Shown in pieces: positions 35,782 to 44,639 of a stretch of 64,000 bases of DNA. The position numbers and the translations under genes were made by a program. The notes below the pieces were generated by a model, which saw only the letters and a list, made by a program, of their open reading frames with translations, ran no database searches and was not told where the DNA came from. Numbering within the stretch: position 1 is the stretch's first letter; every line of letters begins with the position of its first letter. This DNA is from Nostoc favosum CHAB5714 (lineage in GTDB: Bacteria > Cyanobacteriota > Cyanobacteriia > Cyanobacteriales > Nostocaceae), in assembly GCF_020829495.1 (NCBI RefSeq), contig NZ_JAIVFQ010000032.1, positions 1 to 64,000 on the forward strand, given 5' to 3'.

Positions 35782-37053
35782 CTAAACTTGGCAAGCAGCT
35801 AAGGCCGCAGCTAATTCCTTGGCAGTCTGGTGGCGATCGCGTGGCAATGGTTCTGTAACGCGATCAATCACATCTCTTAATTGGGAACTAATAGTGGGAA
35901 CTTTTGCCACATCAAACCTGAAGTTTCGCCCTCGTTGGCGGTAATACTTGAAAGGGTTTTCCCCTGTGAGCAGAAAAATCAGCGTTGGCCCAATTGCATA
36001 CAAATCTGATTGAGTTAAAGGTTGTCCTCGTTCTTGTTCAGGAGCGCAGTAACCTTCTGCACCAATACGAGTACCGGGGGCTGTGCCAATTTCCTTAACA
36101 GCGCCAAAATCTAGCACCACTATGCGATTTAGTGAACTTCGCACCATCAGGTTAGCGGGTTTTATATCGCGGTGAATCAGTGGAGGCTCTTGGCTATGAA
36201 GATATTCTAAAATATCGCAGGTTTGGATCATCCAAGCGATCGCTTGGCTTGGCGTAACTGGCCCAGTAGTATAAACACATCTCTCTAAATCTTGTCCGTG
36301 GATTAGTTCCATTGCCAAGTATTTTTTTCCGCCTTCTACAAAGAAGTCGTAATACTTGGGAATTCCCGGATGGTTAAGGGATTTGAGAGTATACGCCTCT
36401 CGCTCAAATAATTCTTGAGCTTTGGCAATTTTTACCATATCAGCATTCATTTGCTTCAACACCAGCAATTGTGGCATACCCGCAACTTGACCAGCCGCAT
36501 CCCAAGCGAGATAAGTAGTACCCATACCTCCTTGTCCGAGAGTTCGTAACACCTGATAATGGCGAATTTTCTGTTGTACTGAGAGAGGTTGGCCGCAGTG
36601 GATACAAAACAGATTATTTGGGGAGTTGCCTTCATGCGTGCAAGTGTATCTACCTTGGGCTGAGTAGAGTGTTGCAACGGCGTTTTCTTCTGTTTCTTGC
36701 ATTTGTTGCGATCGCACACCAGTTTCTAGTACTGTTACATCCTGAATTTGGAATTGCAGTATTGGGCCTCCCTGTGCCAGTTGCAACAAGGAATTATCTG
36801 GTAACGGACTCTGAATTACAAGGACACCGTTGAGAAAAGTCCCATTAGTACCTTGACTAATCAGCCGCCAACCACCGCCATTGTCAGCAGAATCTACTTG
36901 TCTCAGTTCTAGATGATGCCGCGAAACTAAACTATCAGTTAAAACAACATGATTATCTGCCGCTCGACCAATCCGAATTATGGAAGAGTTCTCAAAGCAC
37001 CACTGCTGGAGGGGCGTTTTCTGTTGCGGTTCTAACAGAGTCAGACTAACCAC
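35782..37053 (-). CDS. FHA-zinc-ribbon-Ser/Thr protein kinase
   Basis: 423 residues. An FHA phosphothreonine-binding domain (about 20-105) has R30 in IRIGR, S44-R-H-H47 and GTNGTFLNG. A short Cys motif (CTH...CIHCG, about 138-153) may bind zinc. The Hanks-type kinase (about 165-420) is complete: G173-Q-G-G-M-G178 loop, K200 (VLKQM), H294-R-D296, N301, D315-F-G317 and APE at 337-339. It phosphorylates Ser/Thr in the cytosol. The preceding gene on the same strand encodes a PP2C phosphatase, so a kinase-phosphatase pair is likely. A stretch of GGGCATT repeats lies between them, so cotranscription is uncertain. Confidence 0.92.
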   Translation of the reverse strand: MVSLTLLEPQQKTPLQQWCFENSSIIRIGRAADNHVVLTDSLVSRHHLELRQVDSADNGGGWRLISQGTNGTFLNGVLVIQSPLPDNSLLQLAQGGPILQFQIQDVTVLETGVRSQQMQETEENAVATLYSAQGRYTCTHEGNSPNNLFCIHCGQPLSVQQKIRHYQVLRTLGQGGMGTTYLAWDAAGQVAGMPQLLVLKQMNADMVKIAKAQELFEREAYTLKSLNHPGIPKYYDFFVEGGKKYLAMELIHGQDLERCVYTTGPVTPSQAIAWMIQTCDILEYLHSQEPPLIHRDIKPANLMVRSSLNRIVVLDFGAVKEIGTAPGTRIGAEGYCAPEQERGQPLTQSDLYAIGPTLIFLLTGENPFKYYRQRGRNFRFDVAKVPTISSQLRDVIDRVTEPLPRDRHQTAKELAAALAACQV

Positions 37054-37078
37054 AATACAACCTACAAGTTAAGAGGAT

Positions 37079-37130
37079 TAGGCATTGGGCATTGGGCATT
37101 GGGCATTGGGCATTGGGCATTGGGCATTAA
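37079..37130. repeat. GGGCATT heptamer repeat, seven tandem copies
   Basis: Seven near-perfect copies of GGGCATT between the kinase and phosphatase genes, with further CCCATGCC-type words up to 37.28 kb. Short tandemly repeated sequences of this type are characteristic of heterocystous cyanobacteria. Confidence 0.85.
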
Positions 37131-37282
37131 ACTTATCCGTAAATTAGCTTTTAACCCTTGACTTTTAACCCTTGATTTATAAGGTTTTGAGGTTAATTCG
37201 CTGACATGTCTATTGGGAATTGGTGATTGTTGTTTCTTCTTATTACCCATGCCCCATGCCCTATGCCCCACTCCCCATTTTT

Positions 37283-39304
37283 TTAACTTTCCAGATTTGG
37301 GCGTACTTTTGCCCGAACAAGTATACCAGTAATATTGTCGTGACCATTGTGTTGGTTCGCCAAATCAATTAAGTCTGTAACGCCCCGTTCTAAGTTAGCG
37401 CCAGAACTAAGTAAGGGTTCTAAGTGAGTCTGCCAATGGGTTTCTATTAAATCATTATCTGATAGACCGTCCGATACCAACAGCAGAAGAGTATCTTCAT
37501 TGATCTCAAAAAAACCCACATCGGGATTAATCGAGTTTTCGTCACGAGGCCCCAAAGCTTGCGTGAGTTGGTAGGCATCCGGGCGGGCGTAAGCTATGCT
37601 TGTTTCCACTCCGCGCGTAATTTCCCGTTGCCCAACTTCGTGATCTACTGTGACTTGTTCTAGTCCCCGTTTACGCGTCAAGCGATAGAGACGGCTATCT
37701 CCCACATGAGCAACTGCTGCTTGAGTGTCTTGAATTAACAGCATTACCAGAGTTGTACCCATGCGCCCAACTCCAGAACGGGCATCTTGTTGATTGAGCT
37801 TGTAAATCGCCTCATTCGCTAAAAACACTGCCTCACGAATGCTATCTTCTGTTGGCAGTTGGTTGGTAATCCAGTGTTCTTGAAAATATTGCCGTAGGGT
37901 GTTGACTCCTAACTCACTGGCTATTTCGCCGCCAGCGTGTCCACCCATCCCATCACAGAGAATATACAAACCATGCCCTTGCAGAACTCGACTTTTGGGC
38001 AACTCCAGCTTTTGAATTTTGGTTTCAATGCCAAAGTAGTCTTCGTTATGATGACGTTGACGCCCCACATCTGTGCGTCCTGCATCTTCTAAGCTACTTA
38101 ACTGCATCGCCAGCACAACAGTTGGCATATCATCAATTTTGTTAATGATATCTTCCGGCTCATCTGATTGCGGGATAATGGGCACAGCAGTATTTTTCTC
38201 CTTTATTGGGGGTAAAGTTGCGGTTCCTAGTGCTTCCAGTTCAAGAGAGATTTCCTCCAAACGCGATCGCAATTGTGCGATCGTCTGAATCTTACCTAGC
38301 TCTAAATCCCCCAACATCTGGACTACAGAGCCAAATTGAGTGCGTTGAGACTGCCTAAATAGCGCTTGCCAAACTCGGCCCAAAGCTTGAATGGTTAACG
38401 GTTGTTCTGGAATAGCAGATGTTTCGGCTTCGGCATCTTCTGGCGACTCGGTGACAGGCAAAGAATTGGATGATTCCACATACAACCTTTGTAGCGCCAG
38501 CGTTTGGTCTTCATCCAATCGCAAATTCGACAAATCTAAAAGGCTTTGACGACAACCTACTGGTTCCAATAATGCCCAAAGTTGGGTCATTTCATAACAC
38601 CAGTGTAAAATTTTTAACGAACTCGTCGTTTCTTCTTGCCATAAATCGAGTAAAAGCTGCCAATGTGAGCGGTCTTCGATTATGACTACCTGCATATTTT
38701 CCTGCTGCCATGCATCGTGAATCGGCGGTATCCCCGGCTGACCTTGGCATTGTAAGGCAATATAAAGTTTAGCAAGGTGAGGAATTCCACTTGCTTCCAC
38801 TGATGGCGTTAGCAAATCTGATTGCTGACTTGCTAGTATTGCCTCAATGGGTGATATTTGATACGGCTGGCAGTCTAGAACTCTCACACCCACATCAGTA
38901 ATGATGGCAGTTTCCGTTTGGGCAGGTAGCGGATCTAACAATTGATAGCGCTCTTGAGAGTCTAAATACGAGCCTAATGCAATTTGAGAACTAGCGGATA
39001 GAGGAGATGATGAAGATATTGCTCCCTCATCTCCCTCATCTCCCTCATCTCCCTCATCTCCCTCTACTCCCCTATCTCCTTCATCTTTCTCTACTCCCAA
39101 AGCTTTCCCAGTCGTTTCCTTAGCAATAATTGCCCAAAACACTGTTCCACATTCCGTGCCACAGTTATGACAACGTAGTGCATTCACAGGTACATCTTCG
39201 GTACTGCATTCAGGACAAACCTTGTGAGTCAGGGATGTGCCACAGCTTTGGCAGAATTTGTTGCTATTGGGGTTTTCAAATTTACACTGAGGGCAAATCA
39301 GCAT
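37283..39304 (-). CDS. Zinc-ribbon PP2C-family protein phosphatase
   Basis: 673 residues. Two zinc ribbons open the protein (CPQC...CQSC and CPECS...CHNC within residues 4-50). A low-complexity Gly/Asp/Glu-then-Ser segment (about 73-105) is encoded by CTCCCTCATCTC-type repeats. A long middle domain follows, then the PP2C domain (about 408-670) with the metal-site motifs VGRQRHHNEDYFG, LCDGMGGHAGG, MGTTLVML, HVGDSRLYR, LLVSDGLSD and GHDNITGILV. It removes phosphate from Ser/Thr of proteins and is probably the antagonist of the FHA-kinase encoded next. All metal-binding aspartates are present. Confidence 0.92.
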   Translation of the reverse strand: MLICPQCKFENPNSNKFCQSCGTSLTHKVCPECSTEDVPVNALRCHNCGTECGTVFWAIIAKETTGKALGVEKDEGDRGVEGDEGDEGDEGDEGAISSSSPLSASSQIALGSYLDSQERYQLLDPLPAQTETAIITDVGVRVLDCQPYQISPIEAILASQQSDLLTPSVEASGIPHLAKLYIALQCQGQPGIPPIHDAWQQENMQVVIIEDRSHWQLLLDLWQEETTSSLKILHWCYEMTQLWALLEPVGCRQSLLDLSNLRLDEDQTLALQRLYVESSNSLPVTESPEDAEAETSAIPEQPLTIQALGRVWQALFRQSQRTQFGSVVQMLGDLELGKIQTIAQLRSRLEEISLELEALGTATLPPIKEKNTAVPIIPQSDEPEDIINKIDDMPTVVLAMQLSSLEDAGRTDVGRQRHHNEDYFGIETKIQKLELPKSRVLQGHGLYILCDGMGGHAGGEIASELGVNTLRQYFQEHWITNQLPTEDSIREAVFLANEAIYKLNQQDARSGVGRMGTTLVMLLIQDTQAAVAHVGDSRLYRLTRKRGLEQVTVDHEVGQREITRGVETSIAYARPDAYQLTQALGPRDENSINPDVGFFEINEDTLLLLVSDGLSDNDLIETHWQTHLEPLLSSGANLERGVTDLIDLANQHNGHDNITGILVRAKVRPNLES
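39005..39085. repeat. In-frame CTCCCTCATC repeat inside the PP2C gene
   Basis: Four to six units of CTCCCTCATCTC in the coding strand's complement add an acidic Gly-rich stretch ([10 protein letters not shown]...) between the zinc ribbons and the rest of the protein. The same repeat interrupts queA and fills the gap upstream of clpP3. Confidence 0.8.
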
Positions 39305-40012
39305 AGTGGAAGTTCCTTTATTCCCGTTCCAAGGTGCTTCTAGCCACTAAGATCCAAGGTGCCACAATTGGCTGTCCCTGACTACAGTAGACCTATAAGA
39401 GATTGTAGTTTATCAATGAATTTTGGTGGCAGTATTAATTGTGACGCATATTAGATGAATATTTAATATATTGGCAGGTAATTGCTTATAAATGGGGAGT
39501 GGGGAGTGGGGGAAGCAGGGGAAGATGAGGGAGAAATCAATTCAAAATTTAAAATTAAAGAACTTCTGCCTTCTGCCTCCTTTTTCCCAATGCCCTATTG
39601 TCAAGAACCTGGCAATTGCGGAGGGTCAACGTTAAACCATTTTTGATAAATTTGCTTGTAAGTGCCATTGGATAACAAAGTCGCTATACCTTCGTTAATT
39701 GCATCCAGATGGGGGGAGTCTTTAGGTGTAGCAATCCCGTAGTATTCTTCAGTAAGCAGATCGGCAACAACTCTGATGCCTTGGAGTTTGCCATTTTTAA
39801 TCGCATACAAAGTTGCGAAAGCATCGCTAACGACAGCATCAACATTGCCATTGAGCAAGTCTTGGAAAAATTCTGGCCCAGAATTAAAAGTACTAATTTT
39901 GGCGGTGGGGATGGTTTTGGCAAAATCTGCCCCAGTGGAACCAATTTGTACAGCAATTTTTTTACCTTTGAGACTATTGAAGTCTTTAATATTTTGATTG
40001 TCTTCGCGGACA

Positions 40013-40041
40013 GCGTAGGCGTAGCCCGTCGTAGACATCGC
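40013..40041. repeat. HIP1-split 29-nt repeat, copy A
   Basis: On the coding strand it begins GCGATG and ends TACGC. Deleting 21 nt restores GCGATCGC and the expected GLAIAVRED protein sequence. The copy is in frame and tolerated. Confidence 0.85.
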
Positions 40042-40204
40042 TAGTCCGGCTTTAAAATAAGGTCGTGAAAAAGCAATTGTTTTCAGGCGTTCGGCGGTAA
40101 TCGTGATTCCGCTAATTGCTGCATCGACTCTTTTAGCTTGCAAAGTCGAGATCATGCCATCAAAGGGCAGACTTTCAAACTGGACTGCAAAACCTGCTAC
40201 CTTA

Positions 40205-40233
40205 GCGATGCCTGCGGCGGGCTACGCCAACGC
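40205..40233. repeat. HIP1-split 29-nt repeat, copy B (adds a stop codon)
   Basis: It begins GCGATG and ends AACGC on the plus strand. Deleting 21 nt restores GCGATCGC and the expected LMNAIAKVAG protein sequence. In the gene's orientation the inserted codons contain TAG at 40222-40224. Confidence 0.88.
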
Positions 40234-40434
40234 ATTCATCAAATCAATATCAAAACCTTCCAAGTTCCCGCTAGCCCTTTGGATTTCAAAAGGGATAAAC
40301 GTAGGGTCTGTGGCAACCTTGAGAAGTTTAGCATCTGGGTTAGTAGTGGGATAGAAATTTTTACAGGCAATAATCAGTAGCAGACAGCCTAAGCTTAGAA
40401 TTAGCTGGTGCCACTTGAGGTTAATTAATTTCAC

Positions 40435-40661
40435 TGTAGTAATTCCATTCTATCAGTCAATATTCACGATACTTGTCATCATGTTATAAGGAAGAATACA
40501 TCCGTCAGCAGCCAGAATCCACCATGAATTCTGGGCGACTAATGAAAGTTTAAGACCCCTACTTTCTTGAAAAGTGATGCTTATGCGGATGCTCGTTCTG
40601 ACGCTCGTTCTTCACTATCGCTAACAGATCAAAGGCTTCCTGCGATCTGACTTTTCGCTAA
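40435..40661. other. Gap with CAGAATTC hairpin upstream of the aminotransferase
   Basis: It contains a CCAGAATC...GAATTCTGG stem near 40.51 kb related to the hairpin at 4.35 kb, and direct GATGCTCGTTCTGACGCTCG words. It is the divergent promoter region of the binding-protein gene and the aminotransferase. Confidence 0.45.
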
Positions 40662-40709
40662 TTGCCTTCTTGTGTGTTCTCTATTCTGACTTCCAATTTT
40701 GAACTTCTT

Positions 40710-41909
40710 ATGGCTGCCACTACCCCTGCTTACCGAATTGCTGATTTGTTCGCCGAACGAGCTAGAAACATCGCACCACCAACCTATAGTACAGAGTTAA
40801 CCAAAATCGCCACTGTCAGCTTTACCTACGGTCTAGCTGACCCAATTCTCTTTCCTCACGCTCACTTGGCTGCTGCAAGTGCTGCTGTGCTGGCAGAAGA
40901 GGCTCCGATCGCTCTCAATTACGGCCCACCTTCAGCTCAACTATACGAGCAAATTATCCTCCGCTTGCAGGCTAAAGGAATCACTACCGATCGCGATCGC
41001 CTAATCATTGGCTATGGTTCTGGTCAGATTCTGGGCTTGCTACCAGATGTGTTTGTCGAACCTGGTGATGTGGTAATTGTGGAAGGGCCAACCTTCCTGG
41101 GAGTAGTTGTTAGATTTGTCCAAGCTGGCGCACGCATAATTAGTATTCCTGTGGATGAGTTGGGCATGGATGTAGATGCCCTAGAAGTAACATTGAGCGA
41201 CTTGAAGAAGCAGGGCATCCGGCCCCGGTTTATTTACACCATCCCCACCTTTCACAATCCCACTGGCACTACTATGCCGTTATTTCGCCGCCAAAAACTG
41301 GTAGCATTAGCGGCTGAATATGGCGTGCTGGTGGTGGAAGACGATGCTTATAGCGATTTGCGCTTCCAAGGAGAAACTGTGCCCCCCCTGGCAACCCTCG
41401 ACAAGGAGGGGTGGGTATTATATGTAAGTACCTTCTCGAAAATTATTGCGCCTGGTATCCGCCTGGGATGGGCTTGTGGCGATCCAGCGATTATTGAGCG
41501 GCTAGCAATGTTCAAAAGTGAGGGGCCTGTGGGGCCGTTTGTCAGTCATGTGGTCGCCCGCTATTGTGCCACAGGCAAACTAGATAATCACATTCAGGAG
41601 TTAATTGCCTGCTACAAGCATAAGTGCAATTTGTTGTTAGAAGCGATCGCTCACGAGTTTCCCAGTGATATAGTTGCAAAGCGTCCCGATGGCGGCTTCT
41701 TCGTTTGGTGTAAATTGCCCTCAGACATTAGCGCCAAAGCACTCCTAATGGCTGCCAGTGAACACGGTGTCAGTTTTCTGCCAGGGACTCGCTGCTACAC
41801 CAATGGACAGGGGGATGATGCTATCAGGTTAGCTTTTAGCTTTCAGCCAACTCAGAAGATTGTTGAGGGAATCGCTAAATTAGGAGCAGTGTTGCGCGAA
41901 TGGCGGTGA
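40710..41909 (+). CDS. PLP-dependent class I/II aminotransferase
   Basis: 399 residues from the ATG at 40710; further upstream in-frame starts add a non-conserved Ser/Leu stretch. Fold type I signatures: TYGLADPILFPH, NYGPPSAQLYEQI, IGYGSGQILGLLPDVF, PTFHNPTGTTMP (pyridine-ring contact Asn), VVEDDAYSDLRF (catalytic Asp) and YVSTFSKIIAPGIRLGW, with the PLP lysine in FSK. It belongs to the MocR/2-aminoadipate-aminotransferase-like group but has no GntR DNA-binding domain, so it is an enzyme. The amino acid substrate is not clear. It is monocistronic. Confidence 0.9.
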   Translation: MAATTPAYRIADLFAERARNIAPPTYSTELTKIATVSFTYGLADPILFPHAHLAAASAAVLAEEAPIALNYGPPSAQLYEQIILRLQAKGITTDRDRLIIGYGSGQILGLLPDVFVEPGDVVIVEGPTFLGVVVRFVQAGARIISIPVDELGMDVDALEVTLSDLKKQGIRPRFIYTIPTFHNPTGTTMPLFRRQKLVALAAEYGVLVVEDDAYSDLRFQGETVPPLATLDKEGWVLYVSTFSKIIAPGIRLGWACGDPAIIERLAMFKSEGPVGPFVSHVVARYCATGKLDNHIQELIACYKHKCNLLLEAIAHEFPSDIVAKRPDGGFFVWCKLPSDISAKALLMAASEHGVSFLPGTRCYTNGQGDDAIRLAFSFQPTQKIVEGIAKLGAVLREWR

Positions 41910-42062
41910 TTCGTAATTCGTAATTCGTAATTCGTAATTCGTAATTAATTACCTCGTTCCCAGTCTGAGACTGGGAATGCTCTTTGGGAGGCTCCCGGCT
42001 CCCGTCTTAGTGGCAGCAGGCCAATGAAGACCATTTTCTTTTTAGAACCGGGAAACGAGATT
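41908..42062. repeat. GTAATTC heptamers and a CTCGTTCCC inverted-repeat element
   Basis: Five GTAATTC heptamers are followed by CTCGTTCCCAGTCTGAGACTGGGAA, which contains the palindrome TTCCCAGTCTGAGACTGGGAA. GGGAAACGAG near 42.05 kb closes an approximately 105-bp block, so this may be a small non-coding mobile element. No target duplication is evident. Confidence 0.5.
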
Positions 42063-42089
42063 TTGATTTTCAAGAAATTTTGTAAATCT

Positions 42090-42716
42090 TTAAAAAATTT
42101 GTTCTAAGCGCTGAAAATCGCGCTGCACTTCATACCAGAGACTTTTATTATGGGGGTCTGTCTTCAGAGCTTTTTTGAGATAAATTCTGGCTTTGAGTAG
42201 CTGGTTTTGGGAAATTAGCGCCCGTCCCCAAATTTGATAGGCGATCGCTAGCCATTGACGGACTTCTGCATCTGTTGACAAACGATCTGCTAAAGCTTCC
42301 GCCAGTGCGATCGCTTGCGGAAATCGTCTTTCTTGCAAAAATCGCTGCAATTGCTCATAAGTCTTCCACTTCAGCCGTTCTTCTATCTCCAATAGATTAG
42401 GCGGCCTTGGTTTCCCTGTTTCTTGGCTTGTCACCGTTGTTACTGGTGTTTTTTGCCTATGCGTTGCCTTAGCGTCATCACGCCCACCATATGTTGACAC
42501 CTGAGTTGAATGTGCCACAGCCTCCTCTGGCAGTACCACCGTCAGCAGGAGTTTGTACGCCTCTGTCAACGCAATAAACTTATCTTTGGCTTTGTTGTCA
42601 TCTGGGTTGATATCGGGATGATATTGCTGCGCCAATCGTCGGTAAGACGCTTTGATGTCAGCAAAAGAAGCTCCCGATCTTAAACCTAGTAAACGGTAGC
42701 AATCTCCAAGATCCAT
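42090..42716 (-). CDS. J-domain (DnaJ-type) protein with C-terminal helical repeats
   Basis: 208 residues. The N-terminal J-domain (about 3-65) has the YRLLGL start, basic helix II and the H33-P-D35 motif needed to stimulate DnaK ATPase. The central region is polar and disordered. The C-terminal 90 residues contain TPR-like helices (RRFPQAIALAEALADRL, QLLKARIYLKKALKTDPHN). It lacks the zinc and substrate-binding domains of DnaJ, so it is a class III co-chaperone that may bring DnaK to specific clients. It precedes no obvious partner, and clpP3 lies upstream on the same strand. Confidence 0.9.
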   Translation of the reverse strand: MDLGDCYRLLGLRSGASFADIKASYRRLAQQYHPDINPDDNKAKDKFIALTEAYKLLLTVVLPEEAVAHSTQVSTYGGRDDAKATHRQKTPVTTVTSQETGKPRPPNLLEIEERLKWKTYEQLQRFLQERRFPQAIALAEALADRLSTDAEVRQWLAIAYQIWGRALISQNQLLKARIYLKKALKTDPHNKSLWYEVQRDFQRLEQIF

Positions 42717-42840
42717 CTTGAGCTATGAGCTATCGAATATCCAGCAACAGGCTATCAGCTATCTGCTTTACGCCTAAACTATTAATAATAAGGGCTAATT
42801 TGCTATTTTTAAGTTCAATGTTGACAGTTTGTTTGGGGAG

Positions 42841-42910
42841 TAGAGACGCGATTAATCGCGTCTGTACAGGAGTATTGAGTACAGACGCGATTAATCGCGT
42901 CTGTACAGGA
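42841..42910. repeat. Two copies of palindrome GACGCGATTAATCGCGTC
   Basis: The perfect 18-bp palindrome occurs at 42845-42862 and 42884-42901, each followed by TGTACAGGAGT. A third copy with one change (GACGCGATTAATGGCGTC) is at 43661-43678 between clpP3 and clpR. CTCCCTCATC repeats follow up to 42.99 kb. Confidence 0.85.
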
Positions 42911-42997
42911 GTTAGGAGTTAGAATTCTTCCCCTGCTCCCCCTGCTTCCTCATCCCCCTCATCTCCCTCATCCCCCCTACTCCCTATTCCCTATTCC

Positions 42998-43609
42998 CTA
43001 CTCCCCTGTTACTATCGAGGTTCGGTCTTCAATCACACGGTCAATTAAACCGTATTGTTTTGCTTCTTCGGCAGACATGAAAAAGTCGCGATCCATATCT
43101 TTTTCAATCTTTTCTATAGTCTGACCGGTTTTATCGGCATAAATGCCATTGAGCTGGTGACGAATCCGCAGAATCTCTTTAGCTTCAATTTCGATATCGG
43201 TTGCTTGTCCACGGGTGCCACCTGAAGGTTGGTGAATCATAATCCGTGAGTGAGGCAATGCTAGCCGTTTGCCTTTCGTGCCAGCCGCTAGCAAGAAAGA
43301 CCCCATTGAGGCAGCTAAACCTACGCAAATAGTCACTACATCTGATTTGATATGTTGCATGGTGTCAAAAATAGCCATGCCAGATGTAACCATCCCACCT
43401 GGAGAATTGATGTATAAATAAATATCTTTACCTGGATCATCTGAGTCCAGATACAGCATTACAGCGATAATTTGATTGGCGATTTCATCATCAATATCTC
43501 GCCCCAAGAAAATAATCCGTTCCCGGTAAAGGCGATCGTAGATGCTAATCCAATCTGTATATTGTCCTCCGGGCATCCGGTAAGGAACTTTAGGAACGCC
43601 TATAGGCAT
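42998..43609 (-). CDS. clpP: ClpP proteolytic subunit (ClpP3-type)
   Basis: 203 residues, an active ClpP: catalytic S101 in LAASMGS, H126 in MIHQPSGG and D175 in MDRDFF, with the INSPGG loop near 68-72. Paired with clpR immediately upstream, it corresponds to the cyanobacterial ClpP3, which forms mixed ClpP3/ClpR rings that work with ClpC for regulated proteolysis. The N-terminus ([20 protein letters not shown]) is normal. A 130-bp gap carrying the GACGCGATTAAT palindrome separates it from clpR. Confidence 0.95.
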   Translation of the reverse strand: MPIGVPKVPYRMPGGQYTDWISIYDRLYRERIIFLGRDIDDEIANQIIAVMLYLDSDDPGKDIYLYINSPGGMVTSGMAIFDTMQHIKSDVVTICVGLAASMGSFLLAAGTKGKRLALPHSRIMIHQPSGGTRGQATDIEIEAKEILRIRHQLNGIYADKTGQTIEKIEKDMDRDFFMSAEEAKQYGLIDRVIEDRTSIVTGE

Positions 43610-43738
43610 AATTTACTCCGTTTTTAATAATTTGGGGGCGGTGGGAGAGTTAGGAGTAGAGACGCGATTAATGGCGTCTGTGCAGGAGTGAGGAGTTATC
43701 AAAAACTCATAACTCATAACTCATAACTCCTAACTAAA

Positions 43739-44401
43739 TTAAAGGACACTGGCAGGGAGTGGGGGATTGGCGAGTTCTTCTTTCTCAAAAACTCTGTCAA
43801 TAAGTCCGTATTCCTTCGCTTCATAGGGTGTTAAATATAACAGCCTATCCATATCTTTAGTAATTTTTTCTGGAGGCTGTCCGGTGGTGCGATGTAAGAT
43901 ATCAACTAACGCCCCTTTATTTACCAAAACTTCCCTGGCGCGAATTTGAATATCCGTTGCTTGACCTTGGGCGTAGCTCTTGGGCTGATGCAGGATAATC
44001 GAGGAGTGAGGCAAACTAGCGCGGCAACCTTTTGTACCAGCACTGAGTAGCATCGCTGCCATACCCATCGCGGAACCGACGCAGATGGTGTGGATAGGAG
44101 GTTTGATATATTTCATGGTGTCATAAATGGCGAAGGCTTCGGTTTCAAAGCCAATGGGTTCGCCACTGTAACCGGAAGTGCCGGTGGAATTGATATAGAT
44201 TTTAATCGGTTTATCGGGGTCGTCGGATTGCAAAAACAGCAATTCGGCCACGATTAATTCTGTGACAGCAGGCACCAGAGGCATCCCAATATAGACAATT
44301 CGCTCCTTCAATAAGAGGGAAGGTAAATCTGGCGGTGGTGTCCGGTAGAAGTTATCGCCGTAATATGGGGCTTGAACAGCCTTAATTGGGGAAATGTCCA
44401 T
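43739..44401 (-). CDS. clpR: ClpR, inactive ClpP paralogue
   Basis: 220 residues with the ClpP fold but without the active site. Where ClpP has the nucleophile Ser in the ASMG motif, this protein has G113 (CVGSAMGMAAM); the His (ILHQP, H138) remains, and the catalytic Asp is Leu (MDRLLYL). The extra NSTGTSGYSGEP loop near 71-82 is typical of cyanobacterial ClpR. It is structural, forming rings with ClpP3 (next gene) that interact with ClpC. The ATG at 44401 and conserved MDISPIKAVQAPYYGD N-terminus give a full-length protein. Confidence 0.95.
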   Translation of the reverse strand: MDISPIKAVQAPYYGDNFYRTPPPDLPSLLLKERIVYIGMPLVPAVTELIVAELLFLQSDDPDKPIKIYINSTGTSGYSGEPIGFETEAFAIYDTMKYIKPPIHTICVGSAMGMAAMLLSAGTKGCRASLPHSSIILHQPKSYAQGQATDIQIRAREVLVNKGALVDILHRTTGQPPEKITKDMDRLLYLTPYEAKEYGLIDRVFEKEELANPPLPASVL

Positions 44402-44639
44402 AGCAACTGATCGCCTGAAACTATGCCGTTAACTGTAATACATCCTAGCGCGATGCCAGCCTGACTCAAGGTGCGGATTTCTCCCTAATGCTGAAGGTGG
44501 CTTCGCATCTGCCAATGCTTGGCTTCTAAGATATTCTGATTATATTAGTGTATTTGTGCTGGATAGGTTTTCCGTAGAGTTAAAGTGTTGCTTTGAAGTT
44601 ATTTTTTAATATGTATATCCTGAATAGGGACTTTGAGTT

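Larger units (their letters stand above)
39601..40434 (-). pseudogene. Amino-acid-type ABC substrate-binding protein gene with a TAG from an inserted repeat
   Basis: A lipoprotein signal (MKLINLKWHQ... with lipobox LLIIAC, Cys24) leads into a bacterial periplasmic type-3 solute-binding domain: VATDPTFIPFEI, GFDIDLMNA, FDGMISTLQAKRVDAAISGITITAERL, SGPEFFQDLLNGNVDAVVSD and NEGIATLLSNGTYKQIYQKWF. The two halves are in the same frame and separated by one TAG (40222-40224). This lies within a 29-nt HIP1-split repeat at 40205-40233. A second copy at 40013-40041 adds seven residues (STTGYAY). Apart from the stop the gene is intact. Unless the stop is suppressed, the product ends after 70 residues. 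Confidence 0.85.
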
